The notes under the pieces were generated by a model, which was not told the DNA's origin, searched no databases, and saw nothing but the letters and a program-made list of their open reading frames with translations. From Vitreoscilla sp. (GTDB lineage Bacteria; Pseudomonadota; Gammaproteobacteria; Burkholderiales; Burkholderiaceae), in assembly GCA_014378125.1 (NCBI GenBank), contig JACMOG010000156.1, positions 1-5,960 of the forward strand: a stretch of 5,960 nt of DNA. Reading direction: 5' to 3'. The translations under genes were made by a program, and so were the position numbers. Below are positions 1 through 5,960 of the stretch, in pieces; the first letter of the stretch is position 1; each line of letters starts with the position of its first letter.

Positions 1-653
1 AGCTGCTGATCGGCGGCCCGCTGCCCGCGCAGCTGCCCGCCGCCACGGCCTGGGCCGACATGGCGCTGCCCGACGTACCCGCCGGCCTGCCGTCCGACGT
101 GCTGCTGTCGCGTCCGGACGTGCGCCAGGCCGAGCAGCAGCTGATCGCCGCCAACGCCAACATCGGTGCCGCGCGCGCCGCGTTCTTCCCCACGATCTCG
201 CTGACGGGAAGCTTCGGCACGGCCAGCACGTCGCTCAACGGCCTGTTCGACCACAGCGCCTGGAGCTTCATCCCCCAGGTGACGCTGCCGCTGTTCGACG
301 CGGGGCGTACCCGCAACAACCTGCGCGTGAGCGAAGGCCAGCGCGACATCGCGACCGCGCAGTACGAGAAGGCCGTGCAGGGCGCCTTCCGTGACGTGGC
401 CGACGCCCTGGCCGGCCGCGCCACGCTGGTCGACCAGCTCGCGTCGCAACAGGCCGAGACCGACGCCGAGGCCGAGCGCTTCAAGCTGTCCAACCTGCTG
501 TACACCAATGGCGTGGCCAGCTCGCTCGACCAGCTCGACGCCCAGCGCTCGCTGTTCGTGTCGCAGCAGGCGCTGGTGCAGGTGAAGCTGGCGCTGCTGC
601 AGAACCGGATCGCGGTCTATCGGGCACTCGGCGGGGGTTGGACCGACGTTTAA
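1..653 (+). CDS. RND efflux outer-membrane factor, OprM/CusC/NodT family (3' part)
   Basis: This is the C-terminal 216 residues of an outer-membrane channel (TolC-like) that would join an RND pump and a periplasmic adaptor to export drugs, solvents or metals. The reading frame is open from base 3, so the ATG at base 60 is internal and the true start lies left of the window. Seen in the sequence: LPSDVLLSRPDVRQAEQQL, then ANANIGAARAAFFP, then a barrel-type stretch with LTGSFG and VTLPLFDAGR, a long alpha-helical section with YEKAVQGAFRDVADALA, LDAQRSLF, and the typical ending YRALGGGW followed by three extra residues. These are hallmarks of the second half of the internally repeated OMF fold. 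The family has about 450-500 residues, so roughly half is present. The adaptor and pump genes are expected upstream. The family is secure; the exported substrate cannot be told. Confidence 0.93.
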   Translation, partial: LLIGGPLPAQLPAATAWADMALPDVPAGLPSDVLLSRPDVRQAEQQLIAANANIGAARAAFFPTISLTGSFGTASTSLNGLFDHSAWSFIPQVTLPLFDAGRTRNNLRVSEGQRDIATAQYEKAVQGAFRDVADALAGRATLVDQLASQQAETDAEAERFKLSNLLYTNGVASSLDQLDAQRSLFVSQQALVQVKLALLQNRIAVYRALGGGWTDV

Positions 654-685
654 GGGGTCCGGCCCCGTTCGGGGTCAGACCCCGG
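654..685. repeat. Palindromic GC-rich spacer between convergent genes
   Basis: The 32 bases between the efflux stop codon and the converging stop of the unknown gene are almost entirely short G and C runs. The clearest element is the odd-centred palindrome CGGGGTCAGACCCCG (670-684), with 7-bp arms around a single A. The GGGG at 654-657 and the CCCC at 663-666 can form alternative stems with each other or with the GGGG at 671-674. Neither strand has a T-run after the stem, so it is not a textbook intrinsic terminator. The position between convergent genes still suggests a bidirectional transcription stop or RNA 3'-end stabiliser. Palindromes of the GGGGTCAGACCCC type recur in Burkholderiales genomes as far as I recall, so it may be a dispersed REP-like element; that part is inference. 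Confidence 0.55.
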
Positions 686-1144
686 TCAGGTAGCAGGCCA
701 CTGCGGCTCCTCGCCGCTGTCGTCGAAGCGCGGGAAGATCGTCAGGTTGACGACCTTGCCCTTGGCGACCCACAGCATCAAGCCGTGTTGCTCGCTCTGG
801 AAGCATTTGCCGGATTCGGCGAAGTCGTCGGTGAGCTCGAGGTCGTGGATGTCGGCTTCCCGGGCCAGGCGCGGCAGGTCGGCGAGGTCGCAGCCGATGA
901 TGGCGACGCCGTTGACGGTGATGTCGGCCGACCAGGCGGTGATCGACTCGAGCTTGGAGTCGGCCACGGCCTCGAATTCGAGTTCGATCTCGCCGCCTTG
1001 GTAGAACCAGGTTTCGACCGAGTTGCCGTCGTCGTCGCTGGACGTCTCCACCGAGTCGGGCTTGCCGGCCGCGCCGCGCACGATCTCGCGGCTCATGCCG
1101 AGAACGAAGGGAGCGATTCCGAAGTAGGGGGTAGCGTCGGCCAT
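686..1144 (-). CDS. Small acidic protein of unknown function
   Basis: This is an intact 152-residue reading frame that I do not recognise as a named family. It has no signal peptide, membrane segment or cysteine cluster, so it is probably soluble and cytoplasmic. It is acidic, with an Asp/Glu-rich stretch near residues 35-45 (SSDDDGNSVETW). The N-terminal part reads FVLGMSREIVRGAAGKPDSVE, which resembles the 'LGMs.eeVr...G.Pd' turn of several small alpha/beta proteins (BamE/SmpA-like and related uncharacterised groups), followed by alternating hydrophobic strands (VETWFYQGGEIELEFE). That resemblance is weak and gives no function. The ATG at 1144-1142 lies 31 bases beyond the ruvC stop in the same direction, so the gene is probably last in the ruvC unit. 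No strong Shine-Dalgarno precedes it. The Asp/Glu pattern and third-position G/C use look like real coding, better than the overlapping plus-strand frames. Confidence 0.75.
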   Translation of the reverse strand: MADATPYFGIAPFVLGMSREIVRGAAGKPDSVETSSDDDGNSVETWFYQGGEIELEFEAVADSKLESITAWSADITVNGVAIIGCDLADLPRLAREADIHDLELTDDFAESGKCFQSEQHGLMLWVAKGKVVNLTIFPRFDDSGEEPQWPAT

Positions 1145-1175
1145 GGGGTCTCGTCAGGAAAGCGGGTTCAGGGCG

Positions 1176-1727
1176 TCAGTATGTACGACCGCCGCGGAAT
1201 TGGGCGTGTTGCTTGCGTGACAGGGGGGTGGCGGCTGCCAGGGCGGCCAGGGTGTGGCCGGCGTGGGCGTGCATGATGGCCAGGCCCAGCGCGTCGGCGG
1301 CATCCTTGCCGGGCAGGCCGGGCAGGCCCAGCAGGCGCGCCACCATCTCCTGCACCTGCTCCTGCTTGGCCTGGCCGTGGCCCACCCCGCCCTCCTCCAT
1401 CTGCCCCGCGGTGTCTTCGGACACGGGCAGGTCGGCCGACACCAGCGCCGCCATCGCCGCGCCGCGGGCCTGCCCAAGCAGCAGCGTGCTCTGCGGATTG
1501 ACGTTGACGAACACGATCTCCACCGACGCCTGCTGCGGCTGGTAGCGCTGCACCACCTCGCGAACGCCCTCGAACAGCACCTTGATGCGGCCCGGCAGGT
1601 CGCCCACGGCCAGTTGCGTGGTGGAGATCGTGCCGCTGGCCACGTAGTGCAGCTTCGGCCCGTCGGACTCGATCACGCCGAAGCCGGTGGTGCGCAGGCC
1701 GGGGTCGATGCCGAGGATGCGGATCAT
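1176..1727 (-). CDS. ruvC: Crossover junction endodeoxyribonuclease RuvC
   Basis: RuvC is the dimeric Holliday-junction resolvase that nicks four-way junctions after RuvAB branch migration in recombinational repair. The product is 183 residues, close to the usual 165-185. Seen: [16 protein letters not shown] at the N-terminus (catalytic Asp8), [21 protein letters not shown] (catalytic Glu70 and the conserved Phe73), and [15 protein letters not shown] (catalytic Asp142 and Asp145). All four metal-binding acids are therefore present. The start is the ATG at 1727, preceded by GAAGAG six bases upstream and only 2 bases from the stop of the cdsA-like gene, so translational coupling is likely. Odd feature: residues 102-122, normally an EYTALQ-K-type stretch with conserved basic residues, read [16 protein letters not shown], with acidic residues at 111-112. 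No ruvA or ruvB follows; an unknown gene does. Identity is certain; full activity is less so. Confidence 0.95.
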   Translation of the reverse strand: MIRILGIDPGLRTTGFGVIESDGPKLHYVASGTISTTQLAVGDLPGRIKVLFEGVREVVQRYQPQQASVEIVFVNVNPQSTLLLGQARGAAMAALVSADLPVSEDTAGQMEEGGVGHGQAKQEQVQEMVARLLGLPGLPGKDAADALGLAIMHAHAGHTLAALAAATPLSRKQHAQFRGGRTY

Positions 1728-1729
1728 GG

Positions 1730-2704
1730 TCAGCTCTTCAGCTGGAAATACCAGCGCACCGAGTGGAAGAACACCGGCGCGGCGAAGCACAGCGGCGCCA
1801 CGCGGTCGAGCAGGCCGACGGCGCCCGTCACCTGGCCCGTGTTGCCCCAGTAGTTGACGCCGGCGTCGCGCTTGAGCGCCGTCATCACGAACTCGCCCAG
1901 CGTGCCGGCGGCGCCGGCGATCAGCGCCATCACCATCGCCTGCGGCAGCTTGAACGGCGTGATCCAGAACAGCAGGCCGCCCATGACCGCGGAGCCCAGG
2001 CAGGCCAGCGCCCACGCGCGCAGGCCGAAGGTGCGGTCGATCATGCGGGCCACCGGACGGCGCCGCATCCGCGAGCTGATGAAGGTCTCGAGCATCTGCG
2101 CGGTGACGGTGACGATGACCAGGAAGAACACCAGGAACGGCCCGCGGTCGTGCACGTTCGGGAAGTCCAGCAGCAGCAGCGCCGGCGCATGCGACAGGCC
2201 GAACACGCACACCATCACGCCCCACTGGATCTTGGCGTTGCGCTCCAGGAAGCGCAGCGGATCGCCTCCCAGCGCGCTCAGCACGGGGATGGCCAGGAAC
2301 ACGTAGACCGGGATGAACACCGTGAACAGGTCGAAGCTGCGCGCGCCGGCCAGCACGTACTGCACCGGCAGCACCACGAAGAAGGCCAGCATCAGGCTGC
2401 GGTGGTCGGCACGCCGGGTCTGCATCATCGTGACGAACTCGCGCAGCGCGAGGAACGAGATCACCGCGAACAGGACCGTGGCACCCAACGCGCCCGACAC
2501 CCACGCGAGCCAGAAGATGGCGGCACCCGCCCACGTGGCGCGCAGGTCGGCGGTGAACTTCGCGAGGCCGTGGTCGTTCTGCGGCGACTCGTCGCGCATC
2601 GCGATGAACACGGCGCCGGCCGACACGAGCAGCAGCCCGCCGAACAGGATCAGGAACAGCAGGCCGACCTGCTGCGTGGCCGAGAGGGATTGCAGGTACT
2701 TCAT
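1730..2704 (-). CDS. CdsA-like membrane protein, divergent phosphatidate cytidylyltransferase family
   Basis: This 324-residue, very hydrophobic protein probably has seven to eight membrane helices (for example around residues 13-34, 58-87, 105-120, 127-145, 160-179, 189-203, 232-249, 256-275). The central part ([41 protein letters not shown]) and the tail ([22 protein letters not shown]) match the CDP-diacylglycerol synthase relatives found next to PlsC-type genes, which convert phosphatidate and CTP to CDP-diacylglycerol. The signature K-R-x4-K-D ... H-G-G-x2-D-R-x-D is mostly missing. KRD (278-280) is followed by NY instead of KD at 284-285, VTGAVG stands where GHGG is expected, and the last Asp is Ala303. 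The usual SPxKTxEG segment is also not recognisable ([11 protein letters not shown], 221-231). The ATG overlaps the acyltransferase stop (ATGA). Family membership is likely; catalytic activity is doubtful. Confidence 0.82.
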   Translation of the reverse strand: MKYLQSLSATQQVGLLFLILFGGLLLVSAGAVFIAMRDESPQNDHGLAKFTADLRATWAGAAIFWLAWVSGALGATVLFAVISFLALREFVTMMQTRRADHRSLMLAFFVVLPVQYVLAGARSFDLFTVFIPVYVFLAIPVLSALGGDPLRFLERNAKIQWGVMVCVFGLSHAPALLLLDFPNVHDRGPFLVFFLVIVTVTAQMLETFISSRMRRRPVARMIDRTFGLRAWALACLGSAVMGGLLFWITPFKLPQAMVMALIAGAAGTLGEFVMTALKRDAGVNYWGNTGQVTGAVGLLDRVAPLCFAAPVFFHSVRWYFQLKS

Positions 2705-3327
2705 GCGACGCCGCCCGGTTTCAGCGCGATGACCGCGTCACGCGCCCGCGCGAGGAAGTCCGCCTTGGCCTCCTCCTCGCCCAGGTTGCACGGCGCACCG
2801 AAGGTGACGGTGCACAGGATGGGCACGGGCACCACTTCGCCCTTGGGCATCACGCGCTGCACGTTGTCGATCCAGCAGGGGATCAGCTGCACCGCGGGGA
2901 ACTGCCTGGCCAGCCGGAAGAGGCCGCTCTTGAACTCCTGCGGCAGGCCCTTGTTGCTGCGCGTGCCCTCGGGAAAGATCACCAGCGAATCGCCCTGGTC
3001 GAGCGCGGCGATCAGCGGCGCCAGCGGGTCGGGGCCGCCCTCCTTGCGTTCGCGGTCGACGTAGACGGCGCGGAACACCTCGCGCGTGATCCAGTGCTTC
3101 AGCGGCGTCTTCGTCCAGTAGTCGGCGGCGGCGATGGGGCGGGTCTGCACGCGCAGGTCGGCGGGCAACGTGGCCCAGACGAGCACCCAGTCGAGGTGGC
3201 TTTGATGGTTGGCGAAATAGATGCGCTGTTCCGCCTTCGGCGGCACGCCCTTCCAGTGGCCTTGCGCGCCGGTGATCAGCCGCGCGACGGCCGCCAGCAC
3301 GAAGCCCATTGCGTCGGCTCTGTTCAT
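2701..3327 (-). CDS. PlsC-type 1-acyl-sn-glycerol-3-phosphate acyltransferase family protein
   Basis: This is a 208-residue acyltransferase of the lysophospholipid family, membrane-associated at the cytoplasmic face. It would place a second acyl chain on lysophosphatidate to give phosphatidate, or act on a related lysolipid. The motifs appear in order: NHQSHLDW (residues 40-47, the H-x4-D catalytic pair His41/Asp46), [10 protein letters not shown] (85-94, with the motif II Arg), VIFPEGTRS (116-124, phosphate-binding motif III), FKSGLF (132-137) and LIPCWIDN (148-155, motif IV). A short hydrophobic stretch at residues 7-22 may anchor it. The start at 3327 is chosen because it is the first ATG; Met7 (3309-3307) is an alternative, and no strong Shine-Dalgarno favours either. 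The gene overlaps the next by 4 bases, implying coupled translation and a shared lipid job. The exact acyl acceptor is inferred from the family. It may be a second copy beside a housekeeping plsC elsewhere. Confidence 0.92.
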   Translation of the reverse strand: MNRADAMGFVLAAVARLITGAQGHWKGVPPKAEQRIYFANHQSHLDWVLVWATLPADLRVQTRPIAAADYWTKTPLKHWITREVFRAVYVDRERKEGGPDPLAPLIAALDQGDSLVIFPEGTRSNKGLPQEFKSGLFRLARQFPAVQLIPCWIDNVQRVMPKGEVVPVPILCTVTFGAPCNLGEEEAKADFLARARDAVIALKPGGVA

Positions 3328-3333
3328 GAGCTC

Positions 3334-3339
3334 AGTGTA
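3334..3339 (-). promoter_or_regulatory. Possible -10 hexamer close to the acyltransferase start
   Basis: On the gene strand TACACT ends six bases before the acyltransferase ATG and matches TATAAT at four of six positions. A start about seven bases downstream would give a leaderless or nearly leaderless message, which fits the lack of a clear Shine-Dalgarno. No TTGACA-like -35 is visible at the usual spacing, so this is a weak call. It matters because the gap separates the purH unit from the lipid genes. Confidence 0.2.
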
Positions 3340-3341
3340 GT

Positions 3342-3378
3342 GGCAGCGCCGATGGGGTCGTTGCTCGCCGGCGCTGCC
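3342..3378. repeat. 10-bp perfect inverted repeat upstream of the acyltransferase gene
   Basis: GGCAGCGCCG at 3342-3351 and its exact reverse complement CGGCGCTGCC at 3369-3378 enclose a 17-base spacer. The element ends 14 bases before the acyltransferase ATG and overlaps no coding region. It could fold as a hairpin in RNA that reads through from purH, or serve as a dyad operator next to a promoter for the lipid genes. No T-run follows on the gene strand, so an intrinsic terminator is less likely. The repeat is read directly from the sequence; its role is inference. Confidence 0.5.
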
Positions 3379-3410
3379 GCTCGCACGTCGCAGGAGAGAG
3401 TCGAGGGAGC

Positions 3411-3486
3411 GGCGGATCCGGCTTCGCCGGGCCGCTCGCGGAGCGCCCCCTCGGGGGGCAGGGAGCGCCAGCGACCGTGGGGGCTC
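3411..3486. repeat. GC-rich multi-hairpin element following purH
   Basis: Three compact hairpins lie in a row: CCGGC-TTC-GCCGG (3418-3430), CGCTC-GCG-GAGCG (3433-3445) and GCCCCC-TCG-GGGGGC (3445-3459). A CCCCCACGGTCGC-type edge on the gene strand abuts, and slightly overlaps, the purH stop codon. I recall closely similar blocks (CCCCCACGGTCGC ... CCCCGAGGGGGC) scattered after genes in Comamonadaceae and relatives, so this is probably a dispersed REP-like intergenic element that may also protect or end the purH message. It lacks a T-tract, so it is not a classical terminator. The hairpins are seen directly; the dispersed nature is from memory and not tested here. Confidence 0.6.
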
Positions 3487-5071
3487 AATGCCTGAAGTGA
3501 CGCGTGCCCGTGAGCACCATCGCGATGCCGCGCTCGTCGGCCGCGTTGATCACCTCCTCGTCGCGCATCGAGCCGCCCGGCTGGATGACGGAGGTGGCGC
3601 CGGCGTCGCAGACGACGTCGAGGCCGTCGCGGAACGGGAAGAACGCGTCGCTGGCCACGGCCGTGCCCTTGAGCGTGAGGCCGGCGTTGTCGGCCTTGGT
3701 GCCGGCGATGCGGGCCGAGTCGATGCGGCTCATCTGGCCCGCGCCCACGCCCATGGTCATGCCGTTGGCGCAGAACACGATGGCGTTGCTCTTGACGAAC
3801 TTGGCCACCTTCCACGCGAACAGCAGGTCGACCATCTGTTCGGCGGTGGGGATGGCCTTCGTGACGACGCGCAGCTCGTGCGGCAGCACGTTGCGCGAGT
3901 CGGCGGACTGCACCAGCACGCCGCCGCCGACGCGCTTGAAGTCCATCGCGTTCATCGTGGACGCACCGTCAGGCAGCGCGACCTCGAGCACCCGCACGTT
4001 CTGCTTCGCGGCGAAGATCGTGCGCGCTTCCGGCGTCACCGACGGCGCGATCACCACCTCCACGAACTGGCGCACGATGGCCTCGGCCGCCGCGCCGTCC
4101 AGCGTGCGGTTGAAGGCGATGATGCCTCCGAAGGCCGACGTCGGGTCGGTCTTGAAAGCCTTGGAATACGCCTCGGCCGCGCTGGCGCCGATGGCCACGC
4201 CGCACGGGTTGGCGTGTTTGACGATCACGCACGCGGGCACGTCGAAGGTCTTGACGCATTCCCACGCCGCGTCGGAGTCGGCGATGTTGTTGAACGAGAG
4301 TTCCTTGCCCTGCAGCTGGTGCCAGCCGGCCAGCGTGCCGGGCGCGGGCTGCGCGTCGCGGTAGAACGCGGCGCCCTGGTGCGGGTTCTCGCCATAGCGC
4401 ATGTCCTGCACCTTGGTGAGCTGCAGCGTCAACGTGGCGGGGTAGTCGCCGCGCTTGGGCACGGCCGCGCCGTGGCCCTCGGCGCCGTCTTCCAGCGCGG
4501 TGAGGTAGTTGGTGATCATGCCGTCGTAGGCGGCGGTGTGCGCGAACACCTTCTTGGCGAGCGCGAACTTGGTCTTCTTCTGCAAGCCCTCTGCCGACTT
4601 CAGTTCGGCGATGACCTGCGGGTAGCCGCTCGGGTCGATGACCACGGCCACGTCCTGCCAGTTCTTGGCCGCGGCGCGCAGCATGGCGGGGCCGCCGATG
4701 TCGATGTTCTCGATCGCGTCTTCCAGCGTGCAGTTCGGGTTGGCGGTGGCCTTGGCGAACGGGTACAGGTTGATGATGAGCAGGTCGATGGTGCCGATGC
4801 CGTGCTCCTTGAGCGCGGCCATGTGCTCGGGCACGTCGCGGCGCGCCAGCAGGCCGCCGTGCACGCGCGGATGCAGCGTCTTCACGCGGCCGTCGAGCAT
4901 CTCGGGAAAGCCGGTGATCTCCGAGACCTCGGTCACGGGCAGGCCGTTCTCGGCCAGCAGCCTGGCGGTGCCGCCGGTGGACAGCAGCTTGACGCCGCTG
5001 TCATGCAGCGTGCGGGCGAAGTCGACGATGCCGGTCTTGTCGGAAACGGAGAGCAGGGCGGTGAGGGACAT
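3485..5071 (-). CDS. purH: Bifunctional AICAR formyltransferase / IMP cyclohydrolase
   Basis: PurH carries out the last two steps of IMP synthesis in the cytoplasm: formyl transfer from 10-formyl-tetrahydrofolate to AICAR, then ring closure to IMP. The product is 528 residues, the normal full length. The N-terminal cyclohydrolase domain (about 1-150) starts [15 protein letters not shown] and has [28 protein letters not shown] and NLYPF. The transformylase domain (about 200-528) has RYGENPHQ (226-232), [10 protein letters not shown] with the catalytic Lys285-His286 pair, [21 protein letters not shown] (442-452) and [10 protein letters not shown] (474-483). The ATG at 5071 is chosen because it begins the conserved domain exactly; the longer in-frame extension would run across fis. 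It lies 23 bases after the fis stop, so the two genes are probably co-transcribed with dusB. Nothing is abnormal in the sequence. Confidence 0.98.
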   Translation of the reverse strand: MSLTALLSVSDKTGIVDFARTLHDSGVKLLSTGGTARLLAENGLPVTEVSEITGFPEMLDGRVKTLHPRVHGGLLARRDVPEHMAALKEHGIGTIDLLIINLYPFAKATANPNCTLEDAIENIDIGGPAMLRAAAKNWQDVAVVIDPSGYPQVIAELKSAEGLQKKTKFALAKKVFAHTAAYDGMITNYLTALEDGAEGHGAAVPKRGDYPATLTLQLTKVQDMRYGENPHQGAAFYRDAQPAPGTLAGWHQLQGKELSFNNIADSDAAWECVKTFDVPACVIVKHANPCGVAIGASAAEAYSKAFKTDPTSAFGGIIAFNRTLDGAAAEAIVRQFVEVVIAPSVTPEARTIFAAKQNVRVLEVALPDGASTMNAMDFKRVGGGVLVQSADSRNVLPHELRVVTKAIPTAEQMVDLLFAWKVAKFVKSNAIVFCANGMTMGVGAGQMSRIDSARIAGTKADNAGLTLKGTAVASDAFFPFRDGLDVVCDAGATSVIQPGGSMRDEEVINAADERGIAMVLTGTRHFRH

Positions 5072-5094
5072 GGTGCGGTCTCTGAAATGGAATC

Positions 5095-5334
5095 TTATTG
5101 GTCGACGAGCTTGTGCTCGAGCAGCTTGCGGCGCAGCGTGTTGCGGTTGATGCCCAGCCACTCGGCGGCCTTGCTCTGGTTGCCGTCGGCGTGGCGCAGC
5201 ACCACGTCGAGCAGCGGCTTCTCGACGGTGTTCATGAACATCTCGTGCATCGAGTGCGGCTCGACGCCGTGCAGGTCCTTGAAGTACTGTTCCAGCGTCT
5301 CGCGGACGCAGGCTTCGATCTGTTTCTTGCTCAT
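5095..5334 (-). CDS. fis: Fis-family DNA-binding protein
   Basis: This is a 79-residue member of the Fis family, the nucleoid-associated factor that bends DNA and modulates rRNA, recombination and many other promoters. The C-terminal half matches the core of E. coli Fis: [20 protein letters not shown] leads into the helix-turn-helix [19 protein letters not shown] (about 52-74). The product is shorter than the 98-residue E. coli protein at the N-terminus, as is usual in beta-proteobacteria, so the flexible arm that contacts site-specific recombinases is reduced. The ATG at 5334 is 5 bases after the dusB stop; AAGAAG lies about ten bases upstream, inside the end of dusB. The dusB-fis pairing is the same as in enterics and supports the call. 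The protein could act as a local Fis rather than an abundant global one, which the sequence cannot settle. Confidence 0.95.
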   Translation of the reverse strand: MSKKQIEACVRETLEQYFKDLHGVEPHSMHEMFMNTVEKPLLDVVLRHADGNQSKAAEWLGINRNTLRRKLLEHKLVDQ

Positions 5335-5339
5335 GCTCT

Positions 5340-5960
5340 TCAGGCTTCTTGTTGTAGCAGCGCTTCATTGGCCGCCGGCCACAGGATGTGGCGATCGGCA
5401 AGCTGGTCGAAGTAGTCGGTGACGCCCGCCATCTGCGTCTTGCAGTCGGCGTGCGTGTTCATCACCGCGCGGAACTCCGGCCCTCCCGGTAGCGCGTGGA
5501 CGGCCCAGCCGATGTGCTTGCGGGCCGTCCGCACGCCCACTTCCTCGCCATAGAGGCCGTAGTGGTCGTGCAGATGTTCGGTGAGCCAGCGCGCGACGTC
5601 GCGCGTGGCCGGCGGCGCGAGCAGTTCGCCCGTCGCCAGGTAGTGCGCGATCTCGCGGAAGATCCACGGACGCCCCTGCGCCGCGCGGCCCACCATCAGC
5701 GCGTCGGCGCCGGTGGCCTTGAGCACGGCGAGCGCCTTCTCGGGCGAACCGACGTCGCCGTTGGCCACCACCGGAATGCGCAGCGCGGCCTTCACCGCTG
5801 CGATGGTGTCGTACTCGGCCAGGCCCTTGTAGCCCTGCTCGCGGGTGCGGCCGTGCACCGTGACCATGGCCACGCCGGCGCTCTCGGCGGCGCGCGCGAT
5901 GCGCAGCGCGTTGCGCTCGGTGTCGCACCAGCCGGTGCGCATCTTCAGCGTGACGGGCAC
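5340..5960 (-). CDS. dusB: tRNA-dihydrouridine synthase DusB (C-terminal part)
   Basis: DusB is an FMN enzyme that reduces uridine in the tRNA D-loop to dihydrouridine using NADPH. The window holds the last 206 residues; the gene runs off the right edge, and the GTG at the edge is an internal Val, not a start. Seen: VTLKMRTGW with the FMN-contacting Lys (sixth visible residue), [15 protein letters not shown] with the conserved His, [27 protein letters not shown] (phosphate-binding NGD and GR motifs of the TIM barrel), then the helical tRNA-binding C-terminal domain with [10 protein letters not shown]. The GRPWIFREI stretch and the neighbouring fis gene favour DusB over DusA or DusC. The catalytic Cys loop and the N-terminus, roughly the first 115-140 residues, lie outside. 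The visible part has no defects. Confidence 0.96.
   Translation of the reverse strand: MPVTLKMRTGWCDTERNALRIARAAESAGVAMVTVHGRTREQGYKGLAEYDTIAAVKAALRIPVVANGDVGSPEKALAVLKATGADALMVGRAAQGRPWIFREIAHYLATGELLAPPATRDVARWLTEHLHDHYGLYGEEVGVRTARKHIGWAVHALPGGPEFRAVMNTHADCKTQMAGVTDYFDQLADRHILWPAANEALLQQEA

Noticed and set aside
638..1276. Plus-strand frame of 212 codons covering the unknown gene
   Set aside because: It starts inside the end of the efflux gene and overlaps the ruvC end. The minus-strand frame has better composition and operon-like placement. This is a judgement, since that protein has no known family.
1728..2534. Upstream extension of the ruvC frame into the cdsA-like gene, giving a 452-residue protein
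   Set aside because: The added part is an Arg/Gly/Ala-rich off-frame reading of the cdsA-like gene. The RuvC fold begins exactly at the ATG at 1727, which has its own Shine-Dalgarno.
1763..3064. A 433-codon open frame on the plus strand opposite the cdsA-like and plsC-like genes
   Set aside because: It is rich in His, Arg, Gln and Glu with no domain pattern, and is an antisense shadow of two recognisable genes.
5072..5401. Upstream extension of the purH frame through fis
   Set aside because: The extra residues are an off-frame reading of fis and the end of dusB. PurH homologs start at the ATG at 5071.
3488..5422. A 644-codon open frame on the plus strand opposite purH and fis
   Set aside because: It mirrors purH, fis and the end of dusB. 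Its translation is a His/Arg/Val/Gly-rich composition typical of antisense frames in high-GC DNA, with no family motifs, while the minus strand encodes clear full-length proteins.
1..5960. CRISPR array, tRNA or rRNA gene, insertion sequence, phage or toxin-antitoxin genes
   Set aside because: No regularly spaced direct repeats, no cloverleaf or rRNA sequence, and no transposase, integrase or toxin motifs were seen on either strand.

Overview
The window is about two-thirds G+C and gene-dense. It looks like a chromosomal stretch of a beta-proteobacterium of the order Burkholderiales, perhaps the Comamonadaceae or the Rubrivivax/Leptothrix/Roseateles group. The grounds are the dusB-fis-purH-ruvC gene order, the style of the protein sequences, and GC-rich palindromic intergenic elements of a kind I recall from those genomes. 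The genus cannot be fixed from this window.

Layout. On the plus strand, bases 1-653 are the 3' part of an RND-efflux outer-membrane factor (OprM/NodT type). Everything else is on the minus strand and reads from right to left: dusB (cut by the right edge, 5340-5960), fis (5095-5334), purH (3485-5071), a 157-base gap holding several inverted repeats, a PlsC-type acyltransferase (2701-3327), a CdsA-like membrane protein (1730-2704), ruvC (1176-1727), and a small acidic protein of unknown function (686-1144). The efflux gene and the unknown gene converge on a short palindromic spacer (654-685). There is no gene-free stretch above 300 bases.

How the genes fit together. dusB-fis-purH is a tight set linking tRNA dihydrouridine synthesis, a nucleoid protein and the last two steps of IMP synthesis. 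The plsC-like and cdsA-like genes overlap by 4 bases and together suggest phosphatidic acid formation followed by CDP-diacylglycerol formation. ruvC starts 2 bases after the cdsA-like stop, so these three genes are probably co-transcribed. The efflux gene belongs to a separate unit that begins left of the window.

Most of the window is ordinary housekeeping sequence, and I see no convincing new multi-gene system. Two proteins deserve a second look. The CdsA-like protein keeps its reading frame, its membrane pattern and its C-terminal tail but lacks most of the CDP-diglyceride synthetase active-site signature. RuvC keeps its four acidic catalytic residues but has a short cluster of unusual changes in a normally basic, conserved segment. 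The inverted repeats at 3342-3486 and 654-685 are the main unexplained non-coding structures.
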